Assembly (NCBI RefSeq): GCF_012516375.2 | Contig: NZ_CP051204.2 | Span: forward strand, 3,162,001 to 3,226,000 | Direction: 5' to 3' | From: Chitinophaga oryzae | Lineage (GTDB): Bacteria; Bacteroidota; Bacteroidia; Chitinophagales; Chitinophagaceae | DNA length: 64,000 nucleotides | Shown here: positions 43,064 to 50,569 of the stretch, in pieces | How positions within the stretch are numbered: position 1 is the stretch's first letter | How the letters are laid out: the number at the start of each line of letters is the position of its first letter | The notes under the pieces: generated by a model | Told to the model about the DNA's origin: nothing | The model's input: the letters and a program-made list of their open reading frames with translations, nothing else | Databases searched by the model: none | Position numbers and translations under genes: made by a program

Positions 43064-43837
43064 TTATCTGGAAGCCGCGATGATCACGTTGGCCACTTCT
43101 TTTGGGTGGGAGACAAAGACGGCGTGACTGGCGCCTTTGATCTCGGTGACTTTGGTGCCGGAGCGTTGGAACATATTCCTGAGAATAACAGGGTTGATGC
43201 TTTTGTCTGCCGTAGGCACGATACCGAAAGTGGGTTTGTGATGCCATTCGGCGGCTGTTACCGGTGTGGCGAAAGAAGCCGCTGCAATGGGTTTCTGGGC
43301 GTCTGCCATAAAGAGCGCCTGTGCCGGCGGAAGGTCGGCGGCGAAGCCTGCATGGAATTTATCGCGGTCGTAGTATACCAGTCCGTCTTTATCGGGCGGC
43401 AGGATACCGTTTTCCGGCAGGGCCGGTGCGGTGGCGATCCATTTCGTAGTGGGTTCACCGTTATCCGGCTGGAAAGCGGTCACATATACCAGGGAGGCCA
43501 CTTTCGGATGGGCGCTTACTTCGGTGATGACGGTGCCGCCCCAGGAGTGGCCGACCAGCACTGCCGGCCCGTTTTGCCGGTCCAGCGCTTTTTTCACGAC
43601 GGCCGCATCGTCCTGCAGGGAGCTGAGCGGAATCTGTGTGATGGTGACGTTATAGCCTTTTTTCGTGAGGATGTCGTATACCCCTTTCCAGCCGGAGCCA
43701 TCCACGAACGCGCCATGTACGAGCACTACGTTCTGAATGCGGGCGGCGGTATTTTGGGCGGAGGCGATGGTGGCGCTGAACAGTAACGCTACGATGGCGG
43801 AGAACAGGAGGCGGAGTTTTTTGCTGATGGTGTTCAT
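43064..43837 (-). CDS. Secreted alpha/beta hydrolase (salicylate-esterase-like)
   Basis: A 257-residue alpha/beta hydrolase with a signal peptide (1-27, SATIASA-Q). Motifs: LVHGAFVDGSGW near the N-terminus, nucleophile GHSWGG (Ser), and a C-terminal GASHAVFVSHP containing the catalytic His. This architecture fits the plant-esterase-like group often annotated alpha/beta hydrolase with HGAFADGS motif. It starts two bases after the Ohr stop codon, so the two are cotranscribed. The substrate is unknown; the shared operon with Ohr suggests a link to peroxide or ester detoxification. Confidence 0.88.
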   Translation of the reverse strand: MNTISKKLRLLFSAIVALLFSATIASAQNTAARIQNVVLVHGAFVDGSGWKGVYDILTKKGYNVTITQIPLSSLQDDAAVVKKALDRQNGPAVLVGHSWGGTVITEVSAHPKVASLVYVTAFQPDNGEPTTKWIATAPALPENGILPPDKDGLVYYDRDKFHAGFAADLPPAQALFMADAQKPIAAASFATPVTAAEWHHKPTFGIVPTADKSINPVILRNMFQRSGTKVTEIKGASHAVFVSHPKEVANVIIAASR

Positions 43838-43839
43838 AC

Positions 43840-44271
43840 TCAGATAATATTTGTGGTGACGTTGATGTTTCCTTTGATGGCTTTAGAGTAGGGGCAGGTC
43901 TGGTGGGCCAGGTCGACCAGCTGCTGCGCCAGTTCCGGCGCCATGCCCGGCAGGTGTACGGAGAGGCGTGCCTGCAGGAAGTAGGCGCCGTCGGTGGTGC
44001 CCAGGTCTACTGCTGCGTCTACCAGCGTGTCTGCGGGCAGGGCAGCGCCCAGTTTTTTGGCGGCCAGTCCCAGCGCTCCGATGTAGCAGGCGGACCATCC
44101 GGCGGCGAAAAGTTGCTCCGGGTTGGTACCGGTGCCGCTGGTGCCGGGAGGGGAGAGTAAGATGTCCAGCCTGCCGTCATTGCTTTGGGCCTTGCCTTCC
44201 CTGCCGCCGGTGGTACGGGTGTGGGCAGTGTACAATACTTTTTCGATCGCTGTTGTGTTGCTGTTGTTCAT
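43840..44271 (-). CDS. ohr: Organic hydroperoxide resistance protein (Ohr/OsmC family)
   Basis: A 143-residue thiol peroxidase that reduces organic hydroperoxides. The two catalytic cysteines are in SACYIGAL and TCPYSKA, with the Ohr-type N-terminus (LYTAHTRTTGGREGKAQS) and the GTNPEQLFAAGWSACY signature. Ohr is normally recycled by dihydrolipoamide. In this operon it follows a DsbD-N-like protein and precedes a hydrolase. It would protect against peroxidised lipids. Expression may depend on the divergent LytTR system. Confidence 0.93.
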   Translation of the reverse strand: MNNSNTTAIEKVLYTAHTRTTGGREGKAQSNDGRLDILLSPPGTSGTGTNPEQLFAAGWSACYIGALGLAAKKLGAALPADTLVDAAVDLGTTDGAYFLQARLSVHLPGMAPELAQQLVDLAHQTCPYSKAIKGNINVTTNII

Positions 44272-44311
44272 CGTTTTAAATTTTAATAAAGGGTGATGTG
44301 TATGTTTTTTA

Positions 44312-44779
44312 TTATTTTATGGAGATGGTGAATGCGATGGTTTCAGGAGGCAGGCATTGGCGGGGACCACATACCGTGAATTCGATATTGCCTTTTACCG
44401 TGGCGCTTTTGCCGGTCAGCCTGACTTTCTGCTGAAACACCACTTCGTTTTCGAAATAGCTGATATTGGTGCCGAACAGTTGCTCAAACCGGGTGATGGG
44501 CTCCGGTTGGCTGACATTGCCTTCCGTGCGGTAAGCCGGGCCGGGGAGGAAGGTGAAAGCCATTCTCACCGGGCTGTTGGCCGGGTTGTTCAGGGCGAAC
44601 AGGTGCCATCCGTTGGCAAGGGTGGCGGTGAAGCGCAGCACAGCTTCGCCGTTGCCGGTTTTCCGGGCGGTATATTTCCATTGGATGGGCTGCCCTTTGG
44701 GCGCCTGGCTGGCGGCATGACCGAAAGCGGTAACCAGTCCGGTCAGCAGCAGCATCAGTGTGAAGGATATCTTTTTCAT
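44312..44779 (-). CDS. DsbD N-terminal-domain-like periplasmic protein
   Basis: A 155-residue secreted protein (signal peptide 1-20, TAFG-HA). It corresponds to the DsbD alpha domain alone: WKYTARKTGNGEAVLRFTATL, GWHLFAL and, near the C-terminus, the cysteine pair in VCGPRQCLPP. In full-length DsbD this domain takes electrons from the membrane domain and passes them to periplasmic substrates. Here it is a separate protein, so it probably works with a membrane partner elsewhere. It is the first gene of the Ohr/hydrolase/DUF1223 operon. The divergent 319-bp gap to the kinase gene holds the regulatory sites. Confidence 0.85.
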   Translation of the reverse strand: MKKISFTLMLLLTGLVTAFGHAASQAPKGQPIQWKYTARKTGNGEAVLRFTATLANGWHLFALNNPANSPVRMAFTFLPGPAYRTEGNVSQPEPITRFEQLFGTNISYFENEVVFQQKVRLTGKSATVKGNIEFTVCGPRQCLPPETIAFTISIK

Positions 44780-44848
44780 CTTGTTTATGATGGTGGTAAT
44801 GAATATTTTGTTGCCCTGTCAATCCTGCGGTGAGCAACGATTACAGCA

Positions 44849-44924
44849 CAAAGAGAACACAATGCGGAGGAAAGGCATAGTACAAACCTGTTGAATCCGG
44901 CATCCCGGCGGGTGAAATGGACAA
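44849..44924 (-). promoter_or_regulatory. Possible third, degenerate LytTR-type promoter for the DsbD-like/Ohr operon
   Basis: On the minus strand TTGTCC (44924-44919) and a degenerate ATGCCG (44903-44898) are 21 bp apart, and 41 bp later comes TCTCTTTG (44856-44849), one base off TAnnTTTG. The layout resembles the two clear promoters but has weaker matches. Confidence 0.35.
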
Positions 44925-45038
44925 TAGCGGCCGTGAAGGATTTTGGCCTGGAAAGCGTTGGTGGGAGCGGGAAAGGACCGGTTGTCCGATTCGGGCGTAA
45001 GATTGTCCGGTTGAGAAGCGGATATGTCCATTTCACCC
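44910..45038. repeat. 14-bp perfect inverted repeat around the LytTR sites
   Basis: GGGTGAAATGGACA (44910-44923) is exactly complementary to 45025-45038. Each arm contains one TGTCC half-site, so the repeat places similar sites in opposite orientation at both ends of the divergent regulatory region, 115 bp apart. Confidence 0.6.
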
Positions 45039-45077
45039 ATGGAAACGGTGGCTTTCCCGCGGGGAAGCCTACATTTG
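44982..45077 (+). promoter_or_regulatory. LytTR-type promoter of the LytS/LytTR operon with three 21-bp-spaced half-sites
   Basis: TTGTCC at 44982-44987, TTGTCC at 45003-45008 and ATGTCC at 45024-45029 repeat at exactly 21 bp. After 40 bp comes TACATTTG (45070-45077), a match to TAnnTTTG. The GTG start of the kinase is 22 bases further on. Direct repeats two helical turns apart are the known binding mode of LytTR regulators, so the system probably autoregulates. Confidence 0.72.
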
Positions 45078-45098
45078 CAACAGATCAATGACTAAAAA

Positions 45099-46124
45099 GT
45101 GAATACACGACAACAACCGGCATTTAAAATATCCAACCGGATCATCTGGTTAAGCTCCATTTCGCTGGGGATACTGACGGCCATACCCAAAATCGCCGAT
45201 CATCAGTTCGTGCTGTACGAGGCGCTGGTAGATGCAGGGGTGACTTCGGGGTTCTCCCTGCTGATATGGTACTACAACGTATATACGTTCCCGTCGTATA
45301 CGGCCAAAAATGCCGGCGGCTTTGGTACGAAAAGGCTGCTGCGGAACTTGCTGGTGGGCCTGGTGATCATGTTTGTCTTATCGTGCATACAGCAGTACCT
45401 GTTGTCCCATCTGAATTTCGGGCCGGTGATGCTGATGTTCGAGGTGAGGGGCATCCTGATCAACCTCACCTTTTATATGTTTATCCATCTGCTGCACCAG
45501 AGTTACCTTAACCAGCAGGTGTCGCTGGAGCTGGAGCGGAGCACGTCTGCCAACCTGTGGGCGCAGTATGAACTGCTGAAGCAGCAGGTGAACCCGCATT
45601 TCCTTTTCAACAGCCTGAACACGCTGAAGTATATGGTGGAAAGCGAGGATAAGCAGGCGATCAATTTCATCCTGAAGCTGTCTGATTTTTACCGTTTTAC
45701 GCTGGAGAGCCGTAAGCTCAACCTGGTCCGGCTGTCGGAGGAAATGGAGATACTGGATTCCTATATGTATCTGCTGAAAGCGCGTTTTGAAAGCGGTATA
45801 ACGTTGAAAAAGGAGATCGCAGCGGAGGTATATGCATCCATGATCCCGCCTTTTACCCTGCAGTTGCTCATAGAGAACTGTATCAAGCACAATATTGTTT
45901 CGGAGGAAAAGCCGTTGCATATTTATCTTTATTCCACCGCCACGCACCTGGTGGTGGAGAACAATATCCAGCTCAAACGGGTGCCGGAATCGTCGACCGG
46001 TATCGGGCTGGAAAATATCAACCAGCGGTACCGGCATTTGCTGGATGGTGAGATGATCATCGATGTGACCGCCGAAAAGTTTACTGTTAAATTACCGATC
46101 ATATATGAACGTCATCATCATTGA
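45099..46124 (+). CDS. LytS/YpdA-type sensor histidine kinase
   Basis: A 341-residue membrane kinase. Four hydrophobic helices fill residues about 12-135. The His_kinase (LytS) domain follows, with the phospho-acceptor H167 in QQVNPHFLFNSLN, the coupling segment LLIENCIKHNI (N box) and GIGLENINQRY (G box). Such kinases pair with LytTR regulators; the regulator gene overlaps this one by 20 bases. The start is a GTG at 45099, which sits just after the predicted promoter. The stimulus is unknown. The likely targets are this operon and the minus-strand P460/Ohr genes. Confidence 0.9.
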   Translation: MNTRQQPAFKISNRIIWLSSISLGILTAIPKIADHQFVLYEALVDAGVTSGFSLLIWYYNVYTFPSYTAKNAGGFGTKRLLRNLLVGLVIMFVLSCIQQYLLSHLNFGPVMLMFEVRGILINLTFYMFIHLLHQSYLNQQVSLELERSTSANLWAQYELLKQQVNPHFLFNSLNTLKYMVESEDKQAINFILKLSDFYRFTLESRKLNLVRLSEEMEILDSYMYLLKARFESGITLKKEIAAEVYASMIPPFTLQLLIENCIKHNIVSEEKPLHIYLYSTATHLVVENNIQLKRVPESSTGIGLENINQRYRHLLDGEMIIDVTAEKFTVKLPIIYERHHH

Positions 46125-46865
46125 AGATGAAGTAAAGGCCGCCAGATCATTGGAAAACCTGATCATGAAGCTGCGTCCGTCGACCCAGGTACTGGCTAAA
46201 TTACAGAGTGTGGAAGCGGCGATCGACTGGTTGTCGTCCCATGAGATGCCCAACCTGATTTTTATGGACATACAGCTGTCCGACGGTCTCTCTTTTGATA
46301 TATTCAAGACCGTTACCGTTACCTGCCCGGTGGTGTTCTGTACCGCTTACGGGGAGTATGCCCTGGACGCCATCAAGGCCAACGGGGTGGACTATCTGCT
46401 GAAGCCTTTCTCAGAAGAGGATTTGAAGGCAGCCTTTGAAAAAGTGGAGAATTTCAGGAACTTTTTCCAGCAGCATTCGGGCGGCAACCTGGAAGATCTG
46501 ATCCGCAAAATCAGTGCAGACGAAGGCAAGAAGAGTTTCCTTGTATTTAGGAACAACAAGTATGTGACGGTGCAGACCGACCAGATCGCGTATATCTATA
46601 TTAAGTACACGTCTCCTTCCATTGTTACTTTCAAGGGGAGGAGTATACCATTACGCAGTCTCTGGACCAGGTGCAAAACCAGCTGTCGGCCCGTCAGTTT
46701 TACCGGTTGAACCGCCAGTACCTCATCAATTTTTCCGCGGTGCGGGAGGTGGAGCATTATTTCGCACGGAAGCTGCTGGTGAACCTGCATGTGGCGACGC
46801 CGGAGAAGCTGTTGATCGGAAAAGAGAAGACTGCAGCATTTTTGCAATGGCTGGAAGAAAGGTGA
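46105..46865 (+). pseudogene. LytTR-family response regulator with a one-base frameshift in the DNA-binding domain
   Basis: The receiver domain is intact (residues 1-115: IIIEDE, LIFMDIQ with the acceptor Asp, and LLKPFSEED). The LytTR domain starts at about residue 135 (SFLVFRNNKYVTVQTDQIAYIYIKYTSPSIVTF). After codon GGG at 46636 the frame continues as unrelated sequence and stops at 46710. The missing part (EEYTITQSLDQVQNQL, then FYRLNRQYLINFSAV) is intact in the frame one base back and runs to a stop at 46863. One G is lacking in the run GGGG at 46635-46638; adding it restores a full protein of about 254 residues. It may be a sequencing error, a true mutation or a slippage switch. Confidence 0.85.
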
Positions 46866-46927
46866 GGGATGGGAAAAATAGCCGTGTAACCGGGCGAACC
46901 AAAAGGTGTTTTTTTACGTAGTTAATA

Positions 46928-46960
46928 GGAAAAAGGGGAGCGGAGGCTCCCTCTTTCCCG
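46928..46960 (+). terminator. Possible terminator after the LytTR regulator
   Basis: GGGAGC (46936-46941) pairs with GCTCCC (46946-46951) around a 4-nt loop, extended by A-rich and T-rich flanks (AAAAAG and TCTTT). It lies about 65 bases after the restored LytTR stop codon. The stem is short and the T-tract is interrupted. Confidence 0.4.
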
Positions 46961-47247
46961 GTTTATATATACCCGGCAGGAGCGGACATTCGTTGGTGGT
47001 GGCCGTTTCTGCAGGGTGCGCGATGTTTTGCCGTGAATACCTTGCCGGTTGCAGGAGACAGATGATTCGTCTTTGCCCTTTTAGAGGGGGGAATTTGCCG
47101 GCCATGCCCCGGTGAATTTACCAATGCCATGCTGTGATGGCCGTTGCCATGAGCCTATGGGAAAGCCCGTCTATAAGCGTATATTTACAGAAAGAGCGTC
47201 AGTAAAATAACAGCCAACAATTGACGTTAAACAGAGGTAAAAGGAAG

Positions 47248-47349
47248 ATGAAGACGCAACAGAGAGCTGACCGGGAGCGAAAACTTTATTTTATTGCCGG
47301 AACGGGCCGGGCTGTCACACAAGGGTATATGGGCTGCTATCGATTTTGA
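47248..47349 (+). CDS. Candidate small protein of 33 residues
   Basis: An ATG preceded by a purine-rich AAAAGGAAG opens a 33-codon frame rich in basic residues (start MKTQQRADRERKLYF, end YMGCYRF). A terminator-like hairpin with a T run follows 33 bases later. The combination fits a small gene, but length and lack of known relatives leave it speculative. Confidence 0.25.
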   Translation: MKTQQRADRERKLYFIAGTGRAVTQGYMGCYRF

Positions 47350-47381
47350 TTAATGTTTTGATAAAGCATATTTTACGGATT

Positions 47382-47415
47382 AGCCCAGGGTATTTTTTAC
47401 TTTGGGCTTTTTTGA
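47382..47415 (+). terminator. Short terminator-like hairpin
   Basis: AGCCCA (47382-47387) pairs with TGGGCT (47403-47408), then six T residues. It could end transcription of the small ORF at 47248 or of the LytS operon. Confidence 0.55.
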
Positions 47416-47431
47416 CGGCATATGTATGCCG
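47416..47431. promoter_or_regulatory. Perfect 16-bp palindrome upstream of the first terpene cyclase
   Basis: CGGCATATGTATGCCG consists of two 7-bp complementary arms around TG, about 185 bases before the terpene cyclase ATG. It could be a dimeric regulator site. The regulator is unknown. Confidence 0.3.
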
Positions 47432-47614
47432 GTACTTATTCGATTTAAGTAATATTTAATTTTTAGCTATCTTAATAAAGCAACGAGAACTTTTTCCATA
47501 ATAGCCAGACCATCAGCTTGTACCCTTGGCGATTGGTTAGATCTACACTTTAGAATGCTACCACCTTATTTCATCTCTTTTTTATTTCTTCTTCACTTTT
47601 TAAATCAAATTGTT

Positions 47615-48562
47615 ATGTTAAATCGAAAGTATGCAATGGTCACCATACCAGGTGACATCAAGATCAGTCATTTTAGTGAAACCGTGCAAACCAACACTGT
47701 CAACTGGGCCCAGGAGTTTAACCTGTCACCTTTTTACAAACCGTTGAAATGGTATGACCGCGCCCTCTTTGGAGTACAAGCCGCCCGTGAGTATCCCTTT
47801 GCCAGCCTGGAACATATTACATTGGCCGGAGAGCTGCTGACGTGGCTGTTTACCGTGGACGATAGTTGTGACAGAGGTTCGGAAGATAAGGCGTTGGCAA
47901 CGGAAATGACGGACCAGTTAGATGTATTTATCAGTATCCTGGAGAGGAAACCTTATGGTGGTAATGGACGCCTGGAGCTGGCTTTAGCGAACATCGCCAA
48001 AAAATTGCAAATCATCTGCCATGACCGGCCCTTCCTGTACCGGCAATTTTGTATTCACATGAAAGATTATCTGACCGAATGTAAGTTGGAGATTAAGATG
48101 CAACTGCATCGTCATCAGATGAGTATTGAAGATTACTATAGGGAACGGCCCTTTACAGGCTTTTGTATTATGTATCCGCTGGTGGCAATGTTTGCGGGGC
48201 TGCGTATTCCGGAGAAAGTGTACATGCATCCTGTTGTAAAAAAAATAGAGCTGGAGATTAGTTTATTGGGCTGCTTATCGAATGACCTGCATTCTATCCG
48301 TCGTGAAGCCGAACTGGAAGAAGGTGGGTTTAACCTGATCCTGATTGCCAGGCGAGAGCTTAACCTCACGTTGGATGATGCCATCGATTTTGTTGCCAGC
48401 GAGCATGCACGGCATTTGGAAGCGTTTGAAGTTGCCCGTACTTTTCTGCCTGATTTTGGAGACCGCATCAACAGTCAATTGGCGAAATATATTGCTGGCG
48501 TATATCAGATAGTAAGAGGTTATGATGATTGGGCAGTGCTGGACACAGAGCGCTACCGCTAA
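47615..48562 (+). CDS. Class I terpene cyclase (terpene synthase family 1)
   Basis: A 315-residue terpene synthase. The aspartate-rich motif is D82-D-S-C-D86 and the NSE triad is N223-D-L-H-S227-I-R-R-E231. A C-terminal ERYR resembles the RY pair. These bind three Mg2+ and the diphosphate of a prenyl substrate and start carbocation cyclisation. Whether the substrate is GPP, FPP or GGPP cannot be read from sequence. The ATG at 47615 (MLNRKYAMV) is preferred because the upstream in-frame extension is a hydrophobic, AT-rich stretch. Its stop lies one base from that of the convergent hybrid kinase. No prenyl-diphosphate synthase is in the window. Confidence 0.9.
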   Translation: MLNRKYAMVTIPGDIKISHFSETVQTNTVNWAQEFNLSPFYKPLKWYDRALFGVQAAREYPFASLEHITLAGELLTWLFTVDDSCDRGSEDKALATEMTDQLDVFISILERKPYGGNGRLELALANIAKKLQIICHDRPFLYRQFCIHMKDYLTECKLEIKMQLHRHQMSIEDYYRERPFTGFCIMYPLVAMFAGLRIPEKVYMHPVVKKIELEISLLGCLSNDLHSIRREAELEEGGFNLILIARRELNLTLDDAIDFVASEHARHLEAFEVARTFLPDFGDRINSQLAKYIAGVYQIVRGYDDWAVLDTERYR

Positions 48563-48563
48563 A

Positions 48564-50366
48564 CTACGATACTGCACGATAGGGCAGGAACTTGGCGAGT
48601 GCCAGGCATAATTCACCAAAATCGATCGGCTTTTTTAAGAATCCATTCGCACCAATAGCGACAGCATCGTTTTCAGTAAATGACTCACTCGCACTAACAA
48701 TTAAAACGGGGATGCTTTTTAAGGTGGCATGTTCTCTCATGCGCTTTAAAAGCATCTCCCCCGATAACCCCGGCATGTTCAGGTCTGAAATTACCAGGTT
48801 CGGGCTTTCTGCAGCAATACGGGCAACAGCGTTGTCCACATTATCTTCTTTACACAATTTAGCGTCCACGCCCCATTTTTTCAGGAAGCGCATCACCCAT
48901 CCCGCGCCCATCTGATCGTCTTCAAAGAGTAATACTCTGGACTTCCAGAAAATGTTTCTCCCGTCCGCTACTTTGTTAAGTTGTATGACAGGTTTTTCGC
49001 CGGCTACAAAGGGCAGTTTAACGTGCATAGTGGTCAGGTCCGGGTCGGGCTGGGGTACGATGGAGATTTCTCCTTCCAGCAATTCCACGAGGTGTTTGGT
49101 GATGGCTAGCCCAAGCCCGCTGCTGGAGTCATTTTCACTCTTGGCCACAAAACGTTCGAAGGCGGCCTTAGCGATCATAGGATCTATTTTCCCGGTGTTG
49201 GTGATCTCCAGTGTCCAGAAGGTATCGGCTTTTTTAAGTACCACCCGCACTACGGTATTATTGGTACTGTATTTAATGCTATTGGACAGCAGGTTGTTAA
49301 AGATTTTGGTTAAGATAATCTTATCGCTGTGAATAGCTTGTTTGAGCGCATCGTCGATGTCCAGCGTTATTTTGATACCTTTGGGGCTGGCCAGATAAGA
49401 GTGTGCGGCGATAGTGGAATTGACAAGGCCAAACAGGGAGAAGTCTTCCTTGTTGATCTCTATAAATTTCCCGCTTTCTATTTTTGCGATTTCCAGCACA
49501 TGATTGATGATGTTGCGGGTAAGTGCTGTAGAACTGTATAGCTGATCAGCCATTTCGCCACCGCTGGGCAGTTTATATTCTTCGTCAGAATTTTCTTCTT
49601 CCAGGTTGGAAAGCTTGTCTTTCTTCAACAGGAAGACCTGCGCGATACTGTATACCACATTTAACGGGGTCCTTACCTCATGAAACACTTCAGACAGGTA
49701 AGCGGTCTTTCGCTCGGATGCAGCCTGAAGCCTGCGGGATTCAATCAACAAGCCATTTATCTGGGAAGCATAGGAGGTTAATATGGCAAAGATAATAATC
49801 AGAAGAGCGGCGCTTGTAGACCAACGCATAGCCGTTATCACGTTTTTACTGAGGTCGAGTGGTGTGATGTACCGGAAATAAGCGTTTGAGATAATATAAA
49901 TCACGATCGCCACACATCCTATTATACTATAGAAGAGTGCCCTGTTTTTTTTATGCAGTACAAAAGAGGAGATTAAATAAAAGGTTATTACTGTCATAAA
50001 CGCCAGTAGCATTTCAAGAGACATACCGTCGCCCAGTACAGTAGACCAGTAGCCGATAAAGATTACATTGGTGACCAGCATGAGGAGATTAGCATAGAAA
50101 TATTGTTTCTTATGATTCAGAAAAACCACTGTTAAAAAACAAAATGTTTCCAGAGGGACGCCGGTTAAAAAAAGCAGGCTTCGTGTAAGAAAATAGAAAT
50201 AACCTCCTATGCCGACAACTAACGCAGAAAATATAATAGCGATGGTATTTAACATAAACGCAGAGCGTTGCGCTATTTCCTGTTCGTCACCATAAACACC
50301 GCCTGCCACGGGTTGTAGGAGCATTTGCCTGGTTACATCGGACATCGTAATATGGTCAGGTTTCAT
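48564..50366 (-). CDS. Hybrid sensor histidine kinase/response regulator next to terpene cyclase 1
   Basis: A 600-residue membrane protein. Six hydrophobic helices occupy about residues 38-200 with almost no extracytoplasmic domain. The HisKA domain has H229 in EVFHEVRTPLN, and the HATPase domain follows (NLLSNSIKYS N box; SSGLGLAITKHL G box; about 330-450). A receiver domain at about 475-595 has LVISDLNMPG with the acceptor Asp and a conserved Lys in FLKKPID. Output is probably phosphotransfer to another protein, because no DNA-binding domain is present. A second kinase of the same layout flanks terpene cyclase 2. An ATG seven codons in is an alternative start. Confidence 0.92.
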   Translation of the reverse strand: MKPDHITMSDVTRQMLLQPVAGGVYGDEQEIAQRSAFMLNTIAIIFSALVVGIGGYFYFLTRSLLFLTGVPLETFCFLTVVFLNHKKQYFYANLLMLVTNVIFIGYWSTVLGDGMSLEMLLAFMTVITFYLISSFVLHKKNRALFYSIIGCVAIVIYIISNAYFRYITPLDLSKNVITAMRWSTSAALLIIIFAILTSYASQINGLLIESRRLQAASERKTAYLSEVFHEVRTPLNVVYSIAQVFLLKKDKLSNLEEENSDEEYKLPSGGEMADQLYSSTALTRNIINHVLEIAKIESGKFIEINKEDFSLFGLVNSTIAAHSYLASPKGIKITLDIDDALKQAIHSDKIILTKIFNNLLSNSIKYSTNNTVVRVVLKKADTFWTLEITNTGKIDPMIAKAAFERFVAKSENDSSSGLGLAITKHLVELLEGEISIVPQPDPDLTTMHVKLPFVAGEKPVIQLNKVADGRNIFWKSRVLLFEDDQMGAGWVMRFLKKWGVDAKLCKEDNVDNAVARIAAESPNLVISDLNMPGLSGEMLLKRMREHATLKSIPVLIVSASESFTENDAVAIGANGFLKKPIDFGELCLALAKFLPYRAVS

Positions 50367-50569
50367 AAATCGGATATATTGAGGGTAATATACATATTCT
50401 TGGTCCTATCTGCACGTTGTAAGCGGGTATTCATCAAAGGATTAAGTATCTGTTTGGGTGGCGGAATCAGGGTACAGTTGTTTCGTGGGTAAGATAAATA
50501 AAATTATCGAATTTAACGTAATTTACCTGCCAAAGTGATTGTTCAACATTTTCTAATCCATTACTAAAC

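Larger units (their letters stand above)
46866..47614. other. Intergenic region of about 750 bp before the first terpene cyclase
   Basis: No long gene is supported on either strand. It holds the possible terminator at 46928-46960, a small ORF at 47248-47349 with a purine-rich site before it, a short terminator at 47382-47415, and a perfect 16-bp palindrome at 47416-47431. The last 200 bases are AT-rich and probably contain the promoter of the terpene cyclase gene. Confidence 0.5.
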
